A DNA stretch of 64,000 nt from Roseibium aggregatum IAM 12614 (lineage in GTDB: Bacteria > Pseudomonadota > Alphaproteobacteria > Rhizobiales > Stappiaceae): contig NZ_AAUW01000004.1 of NCBI RefSeq assembly GCF_000168975.1, positions 186,001 to 250,000 of the forward strand, read 5' to 3'. The notes beneath the pieces were generated by a model, which did not search any database, was not told the DNA's origin, and saw only the letters and a list, made by a program, of their open reading frames with translations. Below, piece by piece: positions 1 through 8,014 of this stretch. A program made the translations under genes and the position numbers. Position 1 is the first letter of the stretch, and each line of letters begins with the position of its first letter.

Positions 1-1
1 G

Positions 2-376
2 AACGCCGAACAAGCCTTCGGCCAGAGCATCGTTCCCATAGGCGATGCAAGTCTGATCCGGATCGGCGGGATCGAAGTGATCCTGAATTCAACCCGGGCC
101 CAATGCTTCGACACCAGCCTTTTTTCCAATTTTGGCATCGATCCGGCCAAACGGAAAATCCTGGTGGTGAAATCGACCAACCATTTCCACCAGTCCTTTG
201 CCCGCGTCAGTCCCCTGATCCTTTATTGTGCGGCAGGACGTCCCTATCCCAATGACCCCAGGGTTACACCCTACAAGAAGGCACCGCGGGACATCTGGCC
301 GATCAACGAGGTCGTTCCGGCGAACGGGCATGAAACCAAGACCAGTGCCGGCAGCGCCGGTCGTAGAGGAGGCTGA
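2..376 (+). CDS. M81 family metallopeptidase (MlrC-like), C-terminal part
   Basis: The gene is cut by the left edge; only the last 124 residues are visible, open from base 2 to the TGA at 374-376. The segment ILVVKSTNHFHQSF followed by AAGRPYPNDPRVTPYKKAPRDIWP is typical of the C-terminal domain of the microcystinase C (MlrC) family, zinc peptidases of family M81 that are mostly of unknown substrate. The metal-binding N-terminal domain lies outside the window, so activity cannot be judged. The PLP enzyme gene starts 3 bases after the stop, so the two are almost certainly cotranscribed. In other bacteria M81 genes often sit beside D-amino-acid-type PLP enzymes and peptide transporters (family knowledge). 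A role in breaking down unusual peptides is possible but not shown. Confidence 0.85.
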   Translation, partial: NAEQAFGQSIVPIGDASLIRIGGIEVILNSTRAQCFDTSLFSNFGIDPAKRKILVVKSTNHFHQSFARVSPLILYCAAGRPYPNDPRVTPYKKAPRDIWPINEVVPANGHETKTSAGSAGRRGG

Positions 377-379
377 GCG

Positions 380-1447
380 ATGAGTGTGGGGCTATCCATC
401 CAGGACCTTCTGACCCCGGTAGCCGTAATCGATGAAGCGGTTATGGAAACCAATATCAAGGTCGCACAGGAGTATTTCGACCGGATTGGCCGCAAATTCC
501 GGCCTCACATCAAGACCCACAAGATACCGGCACTGGCGGCATTGCAGCTCGCCTATGGCGCATGCGGTATCAATTGTCAGAAGATCAGCGAAGCGGAAGT
601 GTTCGCCGATGCCGGGTTCACCGACATCCTGATCACTTTCAACATGCTCGGCAATTCGCGGCTCGACAGGCTGAAACTGCTGAACACCAAAGTGGACTTG
701 CAGGTTGTTGCGGACAATGAAGTTGTCGTAGACGGCCTCGCGGAGGCGTTTTCGGGAGGCCAGCCGTTGAAGGTCCTGGTCGAATGCGACACGGGTGGTG
801 GACGAAACGGCGTCCAAAGCCCGGCTGCCGCAGTCGAACTTGCAAAGCGGATCGATGAACAGCCCGGGCTGGTGTTCCGCGGTCTTCTGACCTATCCGAA
901 ACCCTCGTCGGAAGTGGTGGTTGAAGCCCACTTTTCGGAAACCCTGGCGCTCCTGAAGCAGGCCGGGCTTGAGTGTCCCGTTGTCTCGCATGGCGGGTCG
1001 CCGGGCCTTTTCGACAGCGATCTTGTGCCCAGCGCCACGGAACACAGAGCCGGTACCTATATTTTCAACGACCGCGCCATGGTGCGTGCCGGCATGTGCG
1101 ACGTTGACGATTGCGCCATGCATGTTCTGGCCACCGTTGTCTCGAGGCCGACGGAAAACCGTGCGGTCCTGGATGCCGGTTCCAAGGCGTTGACCTCGGA
1201 TTTGCTGGGTTTTTCCGATCACGGCCTACTGATCGACTATCCGGAGGCCTCCATTACGGCGCTCAGCGAGGAACATGCGGTCGTCGATCTGACGAACTCC
1301 GCCAGCAAACCACAGATCGGCGAACGGGTCCGGATCATTCCGAACCATACGTGCGTCGTTTCAAACCTGTTCGACCAGTTGGTGTTTCACAAAGACGGCG
1401 TGGTGACCCGCATCGAGACGGTCGCTGCGCGCGGGCAAGTCGTCTAG
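380..1447 (+). CDS. D-threonine aldolase-type PLP enzyme (DSD1/alanine racemase N-terminal fold)
   Basis: This 355-residue protein has the two-domain layout of D-threonine aldolase, 3-hydroxy-D-aspartate aldolase and D-serine dehydratase-like enzymes. The N-terminal alanine-racemase-like barrel carries RPHIKTHK at residues 41-48; Lys45 is the expected Schiff-base lysine for PLP. The C-terminal D-serine-dehydratase-like domain ends with NHTC, where His323 and Cys325 match the metal-binding pair of the family. Such enzymes cleave or dehydrate beta-hydroxy D-amino acids in the cytoplasm. The substrate cannot be chosen from sequence alone. It lies 3 bases behind the M81 peptidase gene, and a hairpin terminator follows at 1485-1517, so the two genes form the end of one transcript. 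Confidence 0.85.
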   Translation: MSVGLSIQDLLTPVAVIDEAVMETNIKVAQEYFDRIGRKFRPHIKTHKIPALAALQLAYGACGINCQKISEAEVFADAGFTDILITFNMLGNSRLDRLKLLNTKVDLQVVADNEVVVDGLAEAFSGGQPLKVLVECDTGGGRNGVQSPAAAVELAKRIDEQPGLVFRGLLTYPKPSSEVVVEAHFSETLALLKQAGLECPVVSHGGSPGLFDSDLVPSATEHRAGTYIFNDRAMVRAGMCDVDDCAMHVLATVVSRPTENRAVLDAGSKALTSDLLGFSDHGLLIDYPEASITALSEEHAVVDLTNSASKPQIGERVRIIPNHTCVVSNLFDQLVFHKDGVVTRIETVAARGQVV

Positions 1448-1484
1448 TCCTCCAGACGGCTTGCCCGCCCGTGACGCAATAGAA

Positions 1485-1517
1485 AACGGCCATCTCACAA
1501 GGTGGCCGTTGTGTTTT
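1485..1517 (+). terminator. Rho-independent terminator after the PLP enzyme gene
   Basis: Arms AACGGCCA (1485-1492) and TGGCCGTT (1503-1510) are perfect complements around a 10-base loop and are followed by GTGTTTT. It ends the plus-strand M81/PLP transcript and also lies just beyond the 3' end of the decayed minus-strand ATPase gene, so it may have served both directions. Confidence 0.75.
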
Positions 1518-2461
1518 CAGGCATCAGGCGGCATCTGTCCGTTATGTATGTCGACTGCTTCCAGCTCTTCCAGCGAGAGCAGGCGCTGAAAAGCGTTGCC
1601 CTCGTCATCGAAGAGTTGGCAGTCGATGCGTTGCAGGCCCATGGAAGCAGAGACACCGGCCTTGACCGTTAGATCCTGGCCTGATGGCAACGTGCCCCCA
1701 ACACCGTCAGGACTGGTAGTCTTGCCGAACACCTCCATGAAATTCATTTTCGGATTGCCGATGAGGCCGGCGACAAAGGTGTTCTGCGGTTTGTGATAGA
1801 GTGCCAGCGGCAATCCGACCTGCTAGATAACGCCTTCATCCAGCACCCCGATCCGGTCTGCCATGGTCATGGCTTCCACCTGATCGAGGGTGACGTAAAT
1901 CATGGCCGCTTCGAGTTCGGCGTGCAGCTTGGCCAGTTCGACGCTCATTTCCGCTCGCAGCACCGCATCGAGATTTGACAGAGGTTCGTCGAACAGGAAG
2001 ACCGAAGGCTCACGCACATTCGCAAGGCCGATGGCGGCGCGCGGGCGCTGACCTCCGGAAAGTTCGTCCGGCTTGTGCTGCAACCTTTCCTTCAGTTGCA
2101 GTATTTCAGCGGCGGCCTGGACCTTTTCTTACACCTTGCCTTTGGACAGGCGCTCGACACGCAGGGGAAAGGCGATGTTTTCATAAACAGGCCTATGCGA
2201 ATAAAGCGCATAGAACTGGAACACCACGGCGACGCCGCGTTTGACCGGCAGCAGATCGTTGACAACCTTGTTCTCGATCGTGATATCGCCGCCCGTAATT
2301 TCCTCAAGCCCCGCAACCATGCGCAGCAAAGTCGATTTCCTGTATCCGGACGGACCAACAAAAACAATGAATTCGCCGTGGTCGACTTCAAGATTGACGC
2401 CCTTGATGACTTCCATCTGGCCATAGCTTTTGCGTACGTCGCGTAGCTGCAACGCGCCCAT
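1517..2461 (-). pseudogene. Decayed sugar ABC transporter ATPase (UgpC/MalK type) with two in-frame stops
   Basis: Read in one continuous frame on the minus strand from ATG 2461 (or GTG 2467), the sequence matches sugar-import ATPases along most of its length: N-terminal strand, Walker A, Q-loop, signature, Walker B and the LYHKPQNTFVAGLIGNPKMN region. It is interrupted by TAA at 2129-2131 and TAG at 1823-1825, with no frame change between the parts. Essential residues are also altered. Walker A reads GPSGYRKST instead of the usual GPSGCGKST, the signature region reads [15 protein letters not shown], and the switch histidine is lost (YVTLDQ for YVTHDQ). Walker B (VFLFDEP) and the D-loop (SNLDA) survive. 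The C-terminal regulatory domain is short and poorly recognisable. It is the last of three transporter remnants downstream of the Gfo/Idh gene. I call it a non-functional relic. Confidence 0.9.
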
Positions 2462-2524
2462 GGTCACTCTTTGTTTGAAGACGCGTCCGGGCCTCCCGAA
2501 TGCGTGGGAGAGGGGGGGCGGACA

Positions 2525-2916
2525 ATGCTCAAGGTGTGACTTGAACTCTTCAAGCTGCTCTGCGGCGATTTCAAAGGCGTCGGCCCCAGGACAACACCCT
2601 GAACGGCTTCGTAGATGGTATTCTGCAAGCCGATGTGGTCGGTTACGAACGGCGCCGGTCTACCGGTCGGAATGGCGTCGAGGAAGGCCTTCCAGGTCGG
2701 ATCCTTTCGACGATTTCCTTAACCTCAGGCATGTGATGCAGTGGCATGTAGCCTTCTGCGATATCGAACGCCATCTGGTTTTCCGGATTGGTCGGGAGCT
2801 TTGCAAGTGGCGGAGCCTGTTCTTCGACGCCGGGGCCTTTGAAGATGGAGAGCGAGTCGGTGATCAGGAGTGTGTCGGGGCCACCGCTCGGACCATGCGG
2901 GATCCGCGCGACATGA
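2525..2916 (-). pseudogene. C-terminal remnant of an extracellular sugar-binding protein (ABC importer)
   Basis: The minus strand encodes pieces of the C-terminal part of a family-1 solute-binding protein in shifting frames. The first piece reads PHGPSGGPDTLLITDS then LSIFKGPGVEEQ and later MAFDIAEGYMPLHHMPEVK. The frame changes near 2698-2702, where one missing base turns what should read DPTWKAFLDAIP into another frame. A second missing base lies in the G-run near 2585, before [19 protein letters not shown]. No start codon or signal peptide is present; the front two thirds of the gene are gone. It is fused upstream to a permease fragment. The assignment rests on visual similarity to the family; which sugar it bound cannot be read. 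Confidence 0.75.
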
Positions 2917-3091
2917 GTTTCTCGTAGTTTTCGAGCCCTACGTATTCGTAGTTCGAGCTCATGCTTGTGTTGGTGAAGGACAGCCGGAACGGTTCGAACA
3001 ACGGATAGGCGACGATGGCCAGCATGACGAGCGAGCCCGGTACCAACGGAAGAAACGGGAAGTAGTCGGTCTTTTTCGATGATTGCGCCAT
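2895..3091 (-). pseudogene. N-terminal remnant of an ABC sugar permease (MalF/UgpA type)
   Basis: From ATG 3091 the minus strand encodes MAQSSKK then a hydrophobic first membrane segment (PFLPLVPGSLVMLAIVAYPLF) and RLSFTNTS, ending in VGLENYEKLMS, the usual start of a type-1 sugar permease. After about 60 residues the homology stops abruptly near 2916 and the frame runs for a few codons into solute-binding-protein sequence before a stop near 2864. Five or more membrane helices and the EAA loop are missing. The start is 7 bases behind the Gfo/Idh stop, showing that the transporter was once part of the same operon. Confidence 0.8.
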
Positions 3092-3098
3092 GGGGCCC

Positions 3099-4268
3099 TT
3101 ATGCAATGCCGTAGCTGTCGAACTGCTGCCAGGTGTCGGTGAGGTCGATGACGCTTCTTGTGCGGCGCGCTTCATCCAGTTTGATTGCCGTCAGTCCGGC
3201 TTCCAGTGCATCCAGAACGCCAACGGGCAGGTTGCCGCCATTCTTGAAATAATGGTGGAGGTCTCGCGCCATGGCTTCATCAGCGCCGTAATGGCCATGA
3301 CGACTGGCATCAACGACCTTGGGCTTGTCGATCAGGCAGGCGGACGTCAGAGCGTCATGAACCCGGTAGTAGTTGCGGATGAAGTCGCCTTCCGCCATGC
3401 CCTTCGTGCCCATGACCGCAAATCGGCGGAATTCGTCCGGCACATACATGTTTGTGTGAAAGCAGAGGTTTGCGCCGTCCTGATATTCGATCAGCGCAGT
3501 CTGATAATCGATGATGTCGCCATCGCTGTCGAAGTCGGCATTGCCGCCGCCCCAGCGTGGAGTGAAGGGATCGACCCTGCCTTCGATTTTCGGCGTCGGG
3601 AAAGTATGGTCCTGATCCGGCCGGTTTTCAGGTATGAAGCTTTTGCGTCCGCCGAAGCTGGACACGAAACGTGGACGACAGCCGGTGACGCCTTGGTAAA
3701 GGTCGAGGTCGTGGCAGCATTTTTCCAGCATGAAACCGCCGGAGTTTCTGTCGTAGCGGCGCCAGTCGCGCATGAAGAACGAGCCGTGATAGGGCCCGAT
3801 ATGCTCGGATGCCTCAATGGAGACCACCTTGCCGATCTGGCCGGACTTCAGGCTCTTTTGAAGCTCGGTGTAGAGCGGTGAATAGCGCAGCACCAACCCG
3901 ACAAGGACACGCTTCGATCCCCCATGCTTCTTCATCAGGGATAGAAGTTCGAACGTTTCCGCTTCGCTGACGACAATCGGCTTTTCGCAGAAGATGTACC
4001 GGACATCCGTCTCCAGTGCTGTTCGCAGATGATCCAGATGCATGAAATTGGGCGAGCCGATCATCAGAAGATCGAGTTTTTCCTTCCGGATCATCCTGGC
4101 AAGATCGGTGTAGGCGGTCAGGCTATGGCCGCATCTCGCCTCGACATGCTTGAGGCCGGCTGGTGTCGGGTCGACGTAGGCGCAGGGATCCAGATCTCCC
4201 GAAGCCTCCTGCAGGCAGTTGCTGACGTTGGCAATTCTCGCGCCCAATCCGACATAGCCGGTCTTCAT
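3099..4268 (-). CDS. Gfo/Idh/MocA family oxidoreductase
   Basis: A 389-residue NAD(P)-dependent sugar oxidoreductase. The N-terminal Rossmann fold starts with VGLGARIANV (residues 6-15), the family EKP motif is at residues 95-97, and the catalytic region LEKCCHDLDL gives Lys183 and His186. The C-terminal alpha/beta domain has the usual substrate-binding sheet. Family members oxidise or epimerise sugars, inositols or amino-sugar derivatives; the specific substrate is not readable. Its ATG overlaps the stop of cutC (ATGA), and a permease remnant follows 7 bases after its stop. It therefore belongs to the ROK kinase-cutC operon. The frame is intact with normal motifs, in contrast to the decayed transporter next to it, so it appears still under selection. 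Confidence 0.85.
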   Translation of the reverse strand: MKTGYVGLGARIANVSNCLQEASGDLDPCAYVDPTPAGLKHVEARCGHSLTAYTDLARMIRKEKLDLLMIGSPNFMHLDHLRTALETDVRYIFCEKPIVVSEAETFELLSLMKKHGGSKRVLVGLVLRYSPLYTELQKSLKSGQIGKVVSIEASEHIGPYHGSFFMRDWRRYDRNSGGFMLEKCCHDLDLYQGVTGCRPRFVSSFGGRKSFIPENRPDQDHTFPTPKIEGRVDPFTPRWGGGNADFDSDGDIIDYQTALIEYQDGANLCFHTNMYVPDEFRRFAVMGTKGMAEGDFIRNYYRVHDALTSACLIDKPKVVDASRHGHYGADEAMARDLHHYFKNGGNLPVGVLDALEAGLTAIKLDEARRTRSVIDLTDTWQQFDSYGIA

Positions 4269-5011
4269 ACTGCGGTCTCCGTAAATTGATCGATGGCATT
4301 GCGAAGGGACTGAACGGTGCTTCCATCGGTATTCTTGATGCCTTCCTCGGCGACGAATCCGAGACGCGTTTCCAGGTCCTGAGGCGCCTGCGAACGCTTC
4401 ACCGAAGAGCAGGACGCATGCAGTTCCCTCACTCCGGATTGTTTGAGGATGAGATTGGCGTTTGCGGCAGTGATGCCTGATCCAGCCATGATTGAAATTC
4501 GGCCGTCAGCGAGCCTGACTGCCTGCTCAAGCAACTGCAGCCCGCCTTCCGCCCTCGGGGCCTGACCAGACGTCAAAACCCGCTCGAACCCGAGTTCGAT
4601 CGCCTCTTCAATGGCTCTTGGATAATCCTGGACGGTATCTATGGCGCGATGCAGGGTCGCCGGCAGTCTTGTGCGCTTCAGGGCCAGTGTCAGGAAGTCG
4701 CGATCAAGGTGGTGCAAGCTATCGACGGCACCGATAACGATACCGGCCAATCCGGCCTGTTCTGCCGCCTCCATGTCGCGCAGCATCACGGTCTTTTCCA
4801 GATCCGAGTATAGGAAATCACCGGACCGCGGACGTATCATCGCGTAAACGGGGACAGGAAGCTTGGCGGCTGCCACCATGAAGCCTCGTGAAGGGGTCAA
4901 GCCACCCTCGGAAAGGGCTGCGCAAAGTTCAATACGGTCGGCTCCGTTTTCGGCTGCCGTCCAGGCGCCTTCGAGAGTGTCTACACAAACCTCGAGCGGA
5001 ACCCTGGTCAC
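4265..5011 (-). CDS. cutC: CutC family TIM-barrel protein
   Basis: The 248-residue product matches CutC: VCVDTLEGAWTAAENGADRIELCAALSEGG near the N-terminus and IMAGSGITAANANLIL plus the ELHASC segment further on. CutC was named for a copper-homeostasis phenotype, but its biochemical role is unsettled. Here it sits between a GlcNAc-type ROK kinase and a Gfo/Idh oxidoreductase with 4-base overlaps on both sides (GTGA at 5008-5011, ATGA at 4265-4268), so translation is probably coupled. The start is GTG 5011. The context points to amino-sugar metabolism rather than metal handling, which is inference. No heavy-metal binding motif beyond conserved single Cys/His residues is visible. Confidence 0.85.
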   Translation of the reverse strand: MTRVPLEVCVDTLEGAWTAAENGADRIELCAALSEGGLTPSRGFMVAAAKLPVPVYAMIRPRSGDFLYSDLEKTVMLRDMEAAEQAGLAGIVIGAVDSLHHLDRDFLTLALKRTRLPATLHRAIDTVQDYPRAIEEAIELGFERVLTSGQAPRAEGGLQLLEQAVRLADGRISIMAGSGITAANANLILKQSGVRELHASCSSVKRSQAPQDLETRLGFVAEEGIKNTDGSTVQSLRNAIDQFTETAV

Positions 5012-5919
5012 CGCGCGGCTTCCTTGAACAACGACCGCGCAACGATACCAGCCCCGTGCAGGCCGCCATTGGCGGAATATGCCCCCTTGATGACGAGCGG
5101 TTCGCTATAGTCCGCAAGCACGATGTCCCGTGTCTTCCTGTCGATCACATCCAGAAGGACAAGGTCGTTGGAAAGGCCTCCGCTTACCGGAATGACATCC
5201 GGCCCAAGCGTGTTGACAAAGGCAGAGAGCGCGCGAGAGAGCAGTGTGGTGAAGGCTTCCAGCGTTTGCGTGGCGGCTTTTTCGCCAGCATGCCAGGCAG
5301 CGGTAATTTCCTTGCTCGGCTGGTCCAGCCCATGCAGCGACCGATGGATCTTTTCCATTCCGCGGGCCGAGCAAATAGCGTCGATGCATCCTGTCTGACC
5401 GCAGCCGCAGGCATAATGCTCAATTCCCGTCAATTGACCACCAGCGGTCGGATCCATGATGGGGCCATGTCCCCATTCGCCGGCAATACCGCCGTAGCCG
5501 GTGACCAGAGAGCCATTTACGACAAGCCCGCCACCGACGCCGGAGCCCAGAATGATTCCGAAAACGACCGGTTTACCGCGGCCGGTGCCGTCGATCGCCT
5601 CTGCAAGTGCAAAGGCATTGGCGTCGTTTGTAATGGCAACGGGGCGGTTGAGGGCGGTCTCCAGATCCGATTGAACTCGCCGCTTGTGAAGGCAGGGAAT
5701 ATTGGCCACATCAGCGATGCCGCTGCGTGCATCAAAGGCGCCGGCCAGTGAAATCGAGATGGGGGAGCCTTCTGGTCCGGAGCAGGTCGCGATGGCATCG
5801 ACAAAGGCCTGCCAGTCGTTGCCAGGAGTCGCTACCCGGCCTTTTTCCGCAACGGTTCCATCCACTTGGAGCTCTCCATGTCGAATGAAGGAGCCTCCAA
5901 TATCAAAACAGGTGGTCAT
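5008..5919 (-). CDS. nagK: ROK family kinase, probably N-acetylglucosamine kinase
   Basis: Starting at ATG 5919 the protein has 303 residues. It opens with MTTCFDIGGSFIRHG, the DxGG phosphate-binding motif of ROK sugar kinases placed as in known family members. The glycine-rich LGSGVGGGLVVNG, the GEWGHGP segment and the zinc-binding CGCGQTGC cluster follow in the usual order. Phosphorylation of GlcNAc to GlcNAc-6-phosphate, the NagA substrate, fits the locus, but ROK specificity cannot be fixed by eye. An in-frame ATG at 5961 would add 14 residues, yet it lies inside the operator-like sequence and has no ribosome site, so I prefer 5919. The gene heads the operon with cutC, the oxidoreductase and the transporter relics. 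Confidence 0.82.
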   Translation of the reverse strand: MTTCFDIGGSFIRHGELQVDGTVAEKGRVATPGNDWQAFVDAIATCSGPEGSPISISLAGAFDARSGIADVANIPCLHKRRVQSDLETALNRPVAITNDANAFALAEAIDGTGRGKPVVFGIILGSGVGGGLVVNGSLVTGYGGIAGEWGHGPIMDPTAGGQLTGIEHYACGCGQTGCIDAICSARGMEKIHRSLHGLDQPSKEITAAWHAGEKAATQTLEAFTTLLSRALSAFVNTLGPDVIPVSGGLSNDLVLLDVIDRKTRDIVLADYSEPLVIKGAYSANGGLHGAGIVARSLFKEAAR

Positions 5920-5963
5920 CGCCTGCCATAACGCCTCTGGGTTTTGTTTGTTAACGACCATTT

Positions 5964-6057
5964 ATAATACCAATATGCAACCAATGACATGGGTAGTAAA
6001 CTGAAAAAAGAAATTGGCATTATTTTTTTAACGAATTGGGCTTGTGAATCCTGTCAA
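5964..6057 (-). promoter_or_regulatory. Candidate promoter and operator words ahead of the ROK kinase operon
   Basis: In the 242-base gap between murQ and nagK the minus strand has a TTGACA box (6057-6052), ahead of an A/T-rich stretch. ATTGG-type words recur: minus-strand ATTGGTATTAT (5974-5964), ATTGG 11 bases away (5985-5981), and plus-strand ATTGGCATTATT (6013-6024). The same ATTGGTAT and GGTATTATT words stand before the gntR gene at 7202-7223. A shared operator for the local GntR regulator is the simplest reading. The -10 element is not clear. Confidence 0.5.
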
Positions 6058-6161
6058 TAACAACGGGAGGAGGGGGCTTCGAAGAAGGGTCGCATATGTC
6101 AGAGCGGCCTCGACTTTCAAAGATACAGTGTTGAGCGGGCGTCGCTTGCCAGAGATCGGGG

Positions 6162-7043
6162 TTAAAGGAAGGGACGCAGGTTTCCGTCATGTTCGGCGAG
6201 GGATTTTTCGGCACCTTCCAGGTCGAAGCCTTCCCGAATCATCAGCACGGCAATCTTGACCCGCCCGCCGGCCTGCTGAAGCTTTTCAGCCGCAGCCTCG
6301 GCAGTGCAGCCGGTCAGATCCTGAAGAATGCGATAGGCACGCTGACGCAGTTTTTCGTTGTCAGCTACAAGGTTGACCATGTGGCCACGAACCGCGTGCC
6401 CCAATCGCAGAGCAACCAGCGTTGAGATCATGTTAAGTGCTGCTTTTTGGGCACTTGCAGCGCCGAGACGTGTTGAACCGGCGATAATTTCCGGCGGCGT
6501 TTTCAGGAAGATCGGGAAATCCGACTGGTGCAGCAGGGGCGTGTCGGGATTGTTTGCCAGCGCAACCGTTCGTGTGCCTGCCGCGTGAGCGCCTCTGACC
6601 GTACCGAGGGTATAAGGTGTTGATCCACTGGCTGAAACGGCGATAAGAATATCTCCTTCCCCAAGGCCGGATTTCTGAAAATCCGCAAATCCAGCTTCTT
6701 CGTCGTCTTCATAGGTGCCAGCCAGATGAAGCAGGTTTGCAGCGCCGCCAGCGTAGAGCATCCGCATGCGCTCAACAGGGAAGCCGAAGGTGCCGGGCAG
6801 TTCCAGGCAATCTGCCAGTGCCGTCAATCCGGCGCTGCCGGCTCCTGCGTAACCGATCTTTCCGCCTGAAACGGTCACGCTCTGCAGTGCTTCTGCTGCT
6901 TTTGCTATCTGCGGAATGGCTGCTTCCGTGGCTTTCAGTGCATCCTTCTGGCGTTGCAGCAGCAGGGACAGCACGTCTTCATCAGACCTTTTGGACAGGC
7001 CAATGGAAAGCGGGTCGCGGTCTTCGGTCGTCGGCAAATTCAT
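6162..7043 (-). CDS. murQ: N-acetylmuramic acid 6-phosphate etherase
   Basis: MurQ cleaves the lactyl ether of MurNAc-6-phosphate to give GlcNAc-6-phosphate and D-lactate, a peptidoglycan-recycling step in the cytoplasm. The 293-residue product has the family layout: TEDRDPLS at the N-terminus, a SIS domain with YAGAGSAGLTALAD, AVSASGSTPY and the hallmark EIIAGSTRLGAASAQK, then a C-terminal helical UBA-like part (GCTAEAAAEKL) with VKIAVLM. Length is normal. It is transcribed away from the GntR regulator and towards the ROK kinase, separated from each by about 200 bases. No anmK or MurNAc PTS gene is seen here, so the source of MurNAc-6-phosphate must be encoded elsewhere. Confidence 0.92.
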   Translation of the reverse strand: MNLPTTEDRDPLSIGLSKRSDEDVLSLLLQRQKDALKATEAAIPQIAKAAEALQSVTVSGGKIGYAGAGSAGLTALADCLELPGTFGFPVERMRMLYAGGAANLLHLAGTYEDDEEAGFADFQKSGLGEGDILIAVSASGSTPYTLGTVRGAHAAGTRTVALANNPDTPLLHQSDFPIFLKTPPEIIAGSTRLGAASAQKAALNMISTLVALRLGHAVRGHMVNLVADNEKLRQRAYRILQDLTGCTAEAAAEKLQQAGGRVKIAVLMIREGFDLEGAEKSLAEHDGNLRPFL

Positions 7044-7173
7044 GGGTCAGGAACTCGGAGAAACGCCAAATTTCATGTTGCGGAATTAAGTCTCTCGGGG
7101 CAACGCCACATCGGCGCGGCCTCTGGTGGGTGCTCCGGTTGCGGTGACGCAGGTTCGCAAATTGTTTTAACAC

Positions 7174-7223
7174 TTGATTTTCGGTTTCGATAGAGTTTAA
7201 ATTGGTATCTGAAAGGTATTATT
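7174..7223 (+). promoter_or_regulatory. Candidate gntR promoter with direct-repeat operator
   Basis: TTGATT (7174-7179) and TTAAAT (7197-7202), 17 bases apart, make a plausible sigma-70 promoter. Directly after it, GGTAT occurs at 7204-7208 and again at 7215-7219, 11 bases apart, one DNA turn, within ATTGGTATctgaaaGGTATTATT. The same words occur before nagK. This suggests autoregulation of gntR and control of divergent murQ. Confidence 0.55.
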
Positions 7224-7247
7224 TTCATCTCCAAGGCGCCCCTTTTC

Positions 7248-8009
7248 ATGACGGACTTCATTTCCATGCTGGAAAATGGTGACTGGCTGGCGAACTCCAG
7301 CGGTCCCCGGTATTTGCAGTTGCGGCGGCGCATTCAGCAGGCAATTGACGATGGCGTGCTGAGGGAGAATGAACCGCTTCCGTCCGAACGCGAAATAGCG
7401 TCAATTACAGACCTGTCTCGTGTAACGGTGCGCAAGGCGGTTGCCGGTCTTGTCGAGGATCAGGTCGTTGTCCAGAAGCGTGGCAGTGGATCGTTCGTTG
7501 CGCCCAAGGTGCACAAGGTCGAGCAGCGTCTTTCCAGTCTGACGTCCTTTTCCGAAGATATGGCACGACGTGGGCTTTCCGCCAGCAGCGAATGGCTGCG
7601 CCGTGGGTTGTTTCCCGCATCGCCAGAAGAAATGTTCACGCTCGGTCTCACATCCGGTCAGCGCGTTGCCCGTGTCGACAGGCTTCGAAAGGCTGACGGC
7701 ACCGCAATGGCAATTGAGCGCGCTTCTCTATCCGAGAACGTTCTGCCTCATCCAGAGCGCGTCACGACATCACTTTATGCCGTCCTGAGGGCGTCCGGCA
7801 TGCAGCCGGTACGTGCCATACAGCGCATTTCCGCACGCAACCTCGAGCCCATTGATGCTGACATACTCGGAGTTCCGGCCGGGTCTGCCGGGCTGAAAAT
7901 AGAGCGTGTGTCCTATCTCGCATCCGGAAACGTCGTCGAATTTACCCGTTCCGTTTACCGCGGCGATGCCTATGACTTCATCGCCGAACTTCAGATTTTG
8001 GAAGACTGA
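7248..8009 (+). CDS. GntR family regulator with UTRA domain (HutC subfamily)
   Basis: The 253-residue protein has a winged helix-turn-helix at about residues 20-85 (RYLQLRRRIQQAI, LPSEREIA, TRVTV-like LSRVTVRKAV, then the wing KRGSGSFVAP) followed by a UTRA effector domain of about 150 residues. HutC-type regulators of amino-sugar loci sense GlcNAc-6-P or GlcN-6-P (family knowledge). Its gene precedes the SIS deaminase by 5 bases and nagA follows by overlap, and it is divergent from murQ, so it most likely controls this locus. The spaced GGTAT words upstream are the probable operator. The effector is not determined by the sequence. Confidence 0.88.
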   Translation: MTDFISMLENGDWLANSSGPRYLQLRRRIQQAIDDGVLRENEPLPSEREIASITDLSRVTVRKAVAGLVEDQVVVQKRGSGSFVAPKVHKVEQRLSSLTSFSEDMARRGLSASSEWLRRGLFPASPEEMFTLGLTSGQRVARVDRLRKADGTAMAIERASLSENVLPHPERVTTSLYAVLRASGMQPVRAIQRISARNLEPIDADILGVPAGSAGLKIERVSYLASGNVVEFTRSVYRGDAYDFIAELQILED

Positions 8010-8014
8010 TCCAG

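Noticed and set aside
1823..2131. Possible programmed readthrough or recoding of the TAG and TAA in the ABC ATPase
   Set aside because: Essential residues of Walker A and the H-loop are also altered and the partner genes are broken, so simple decay explains it better.
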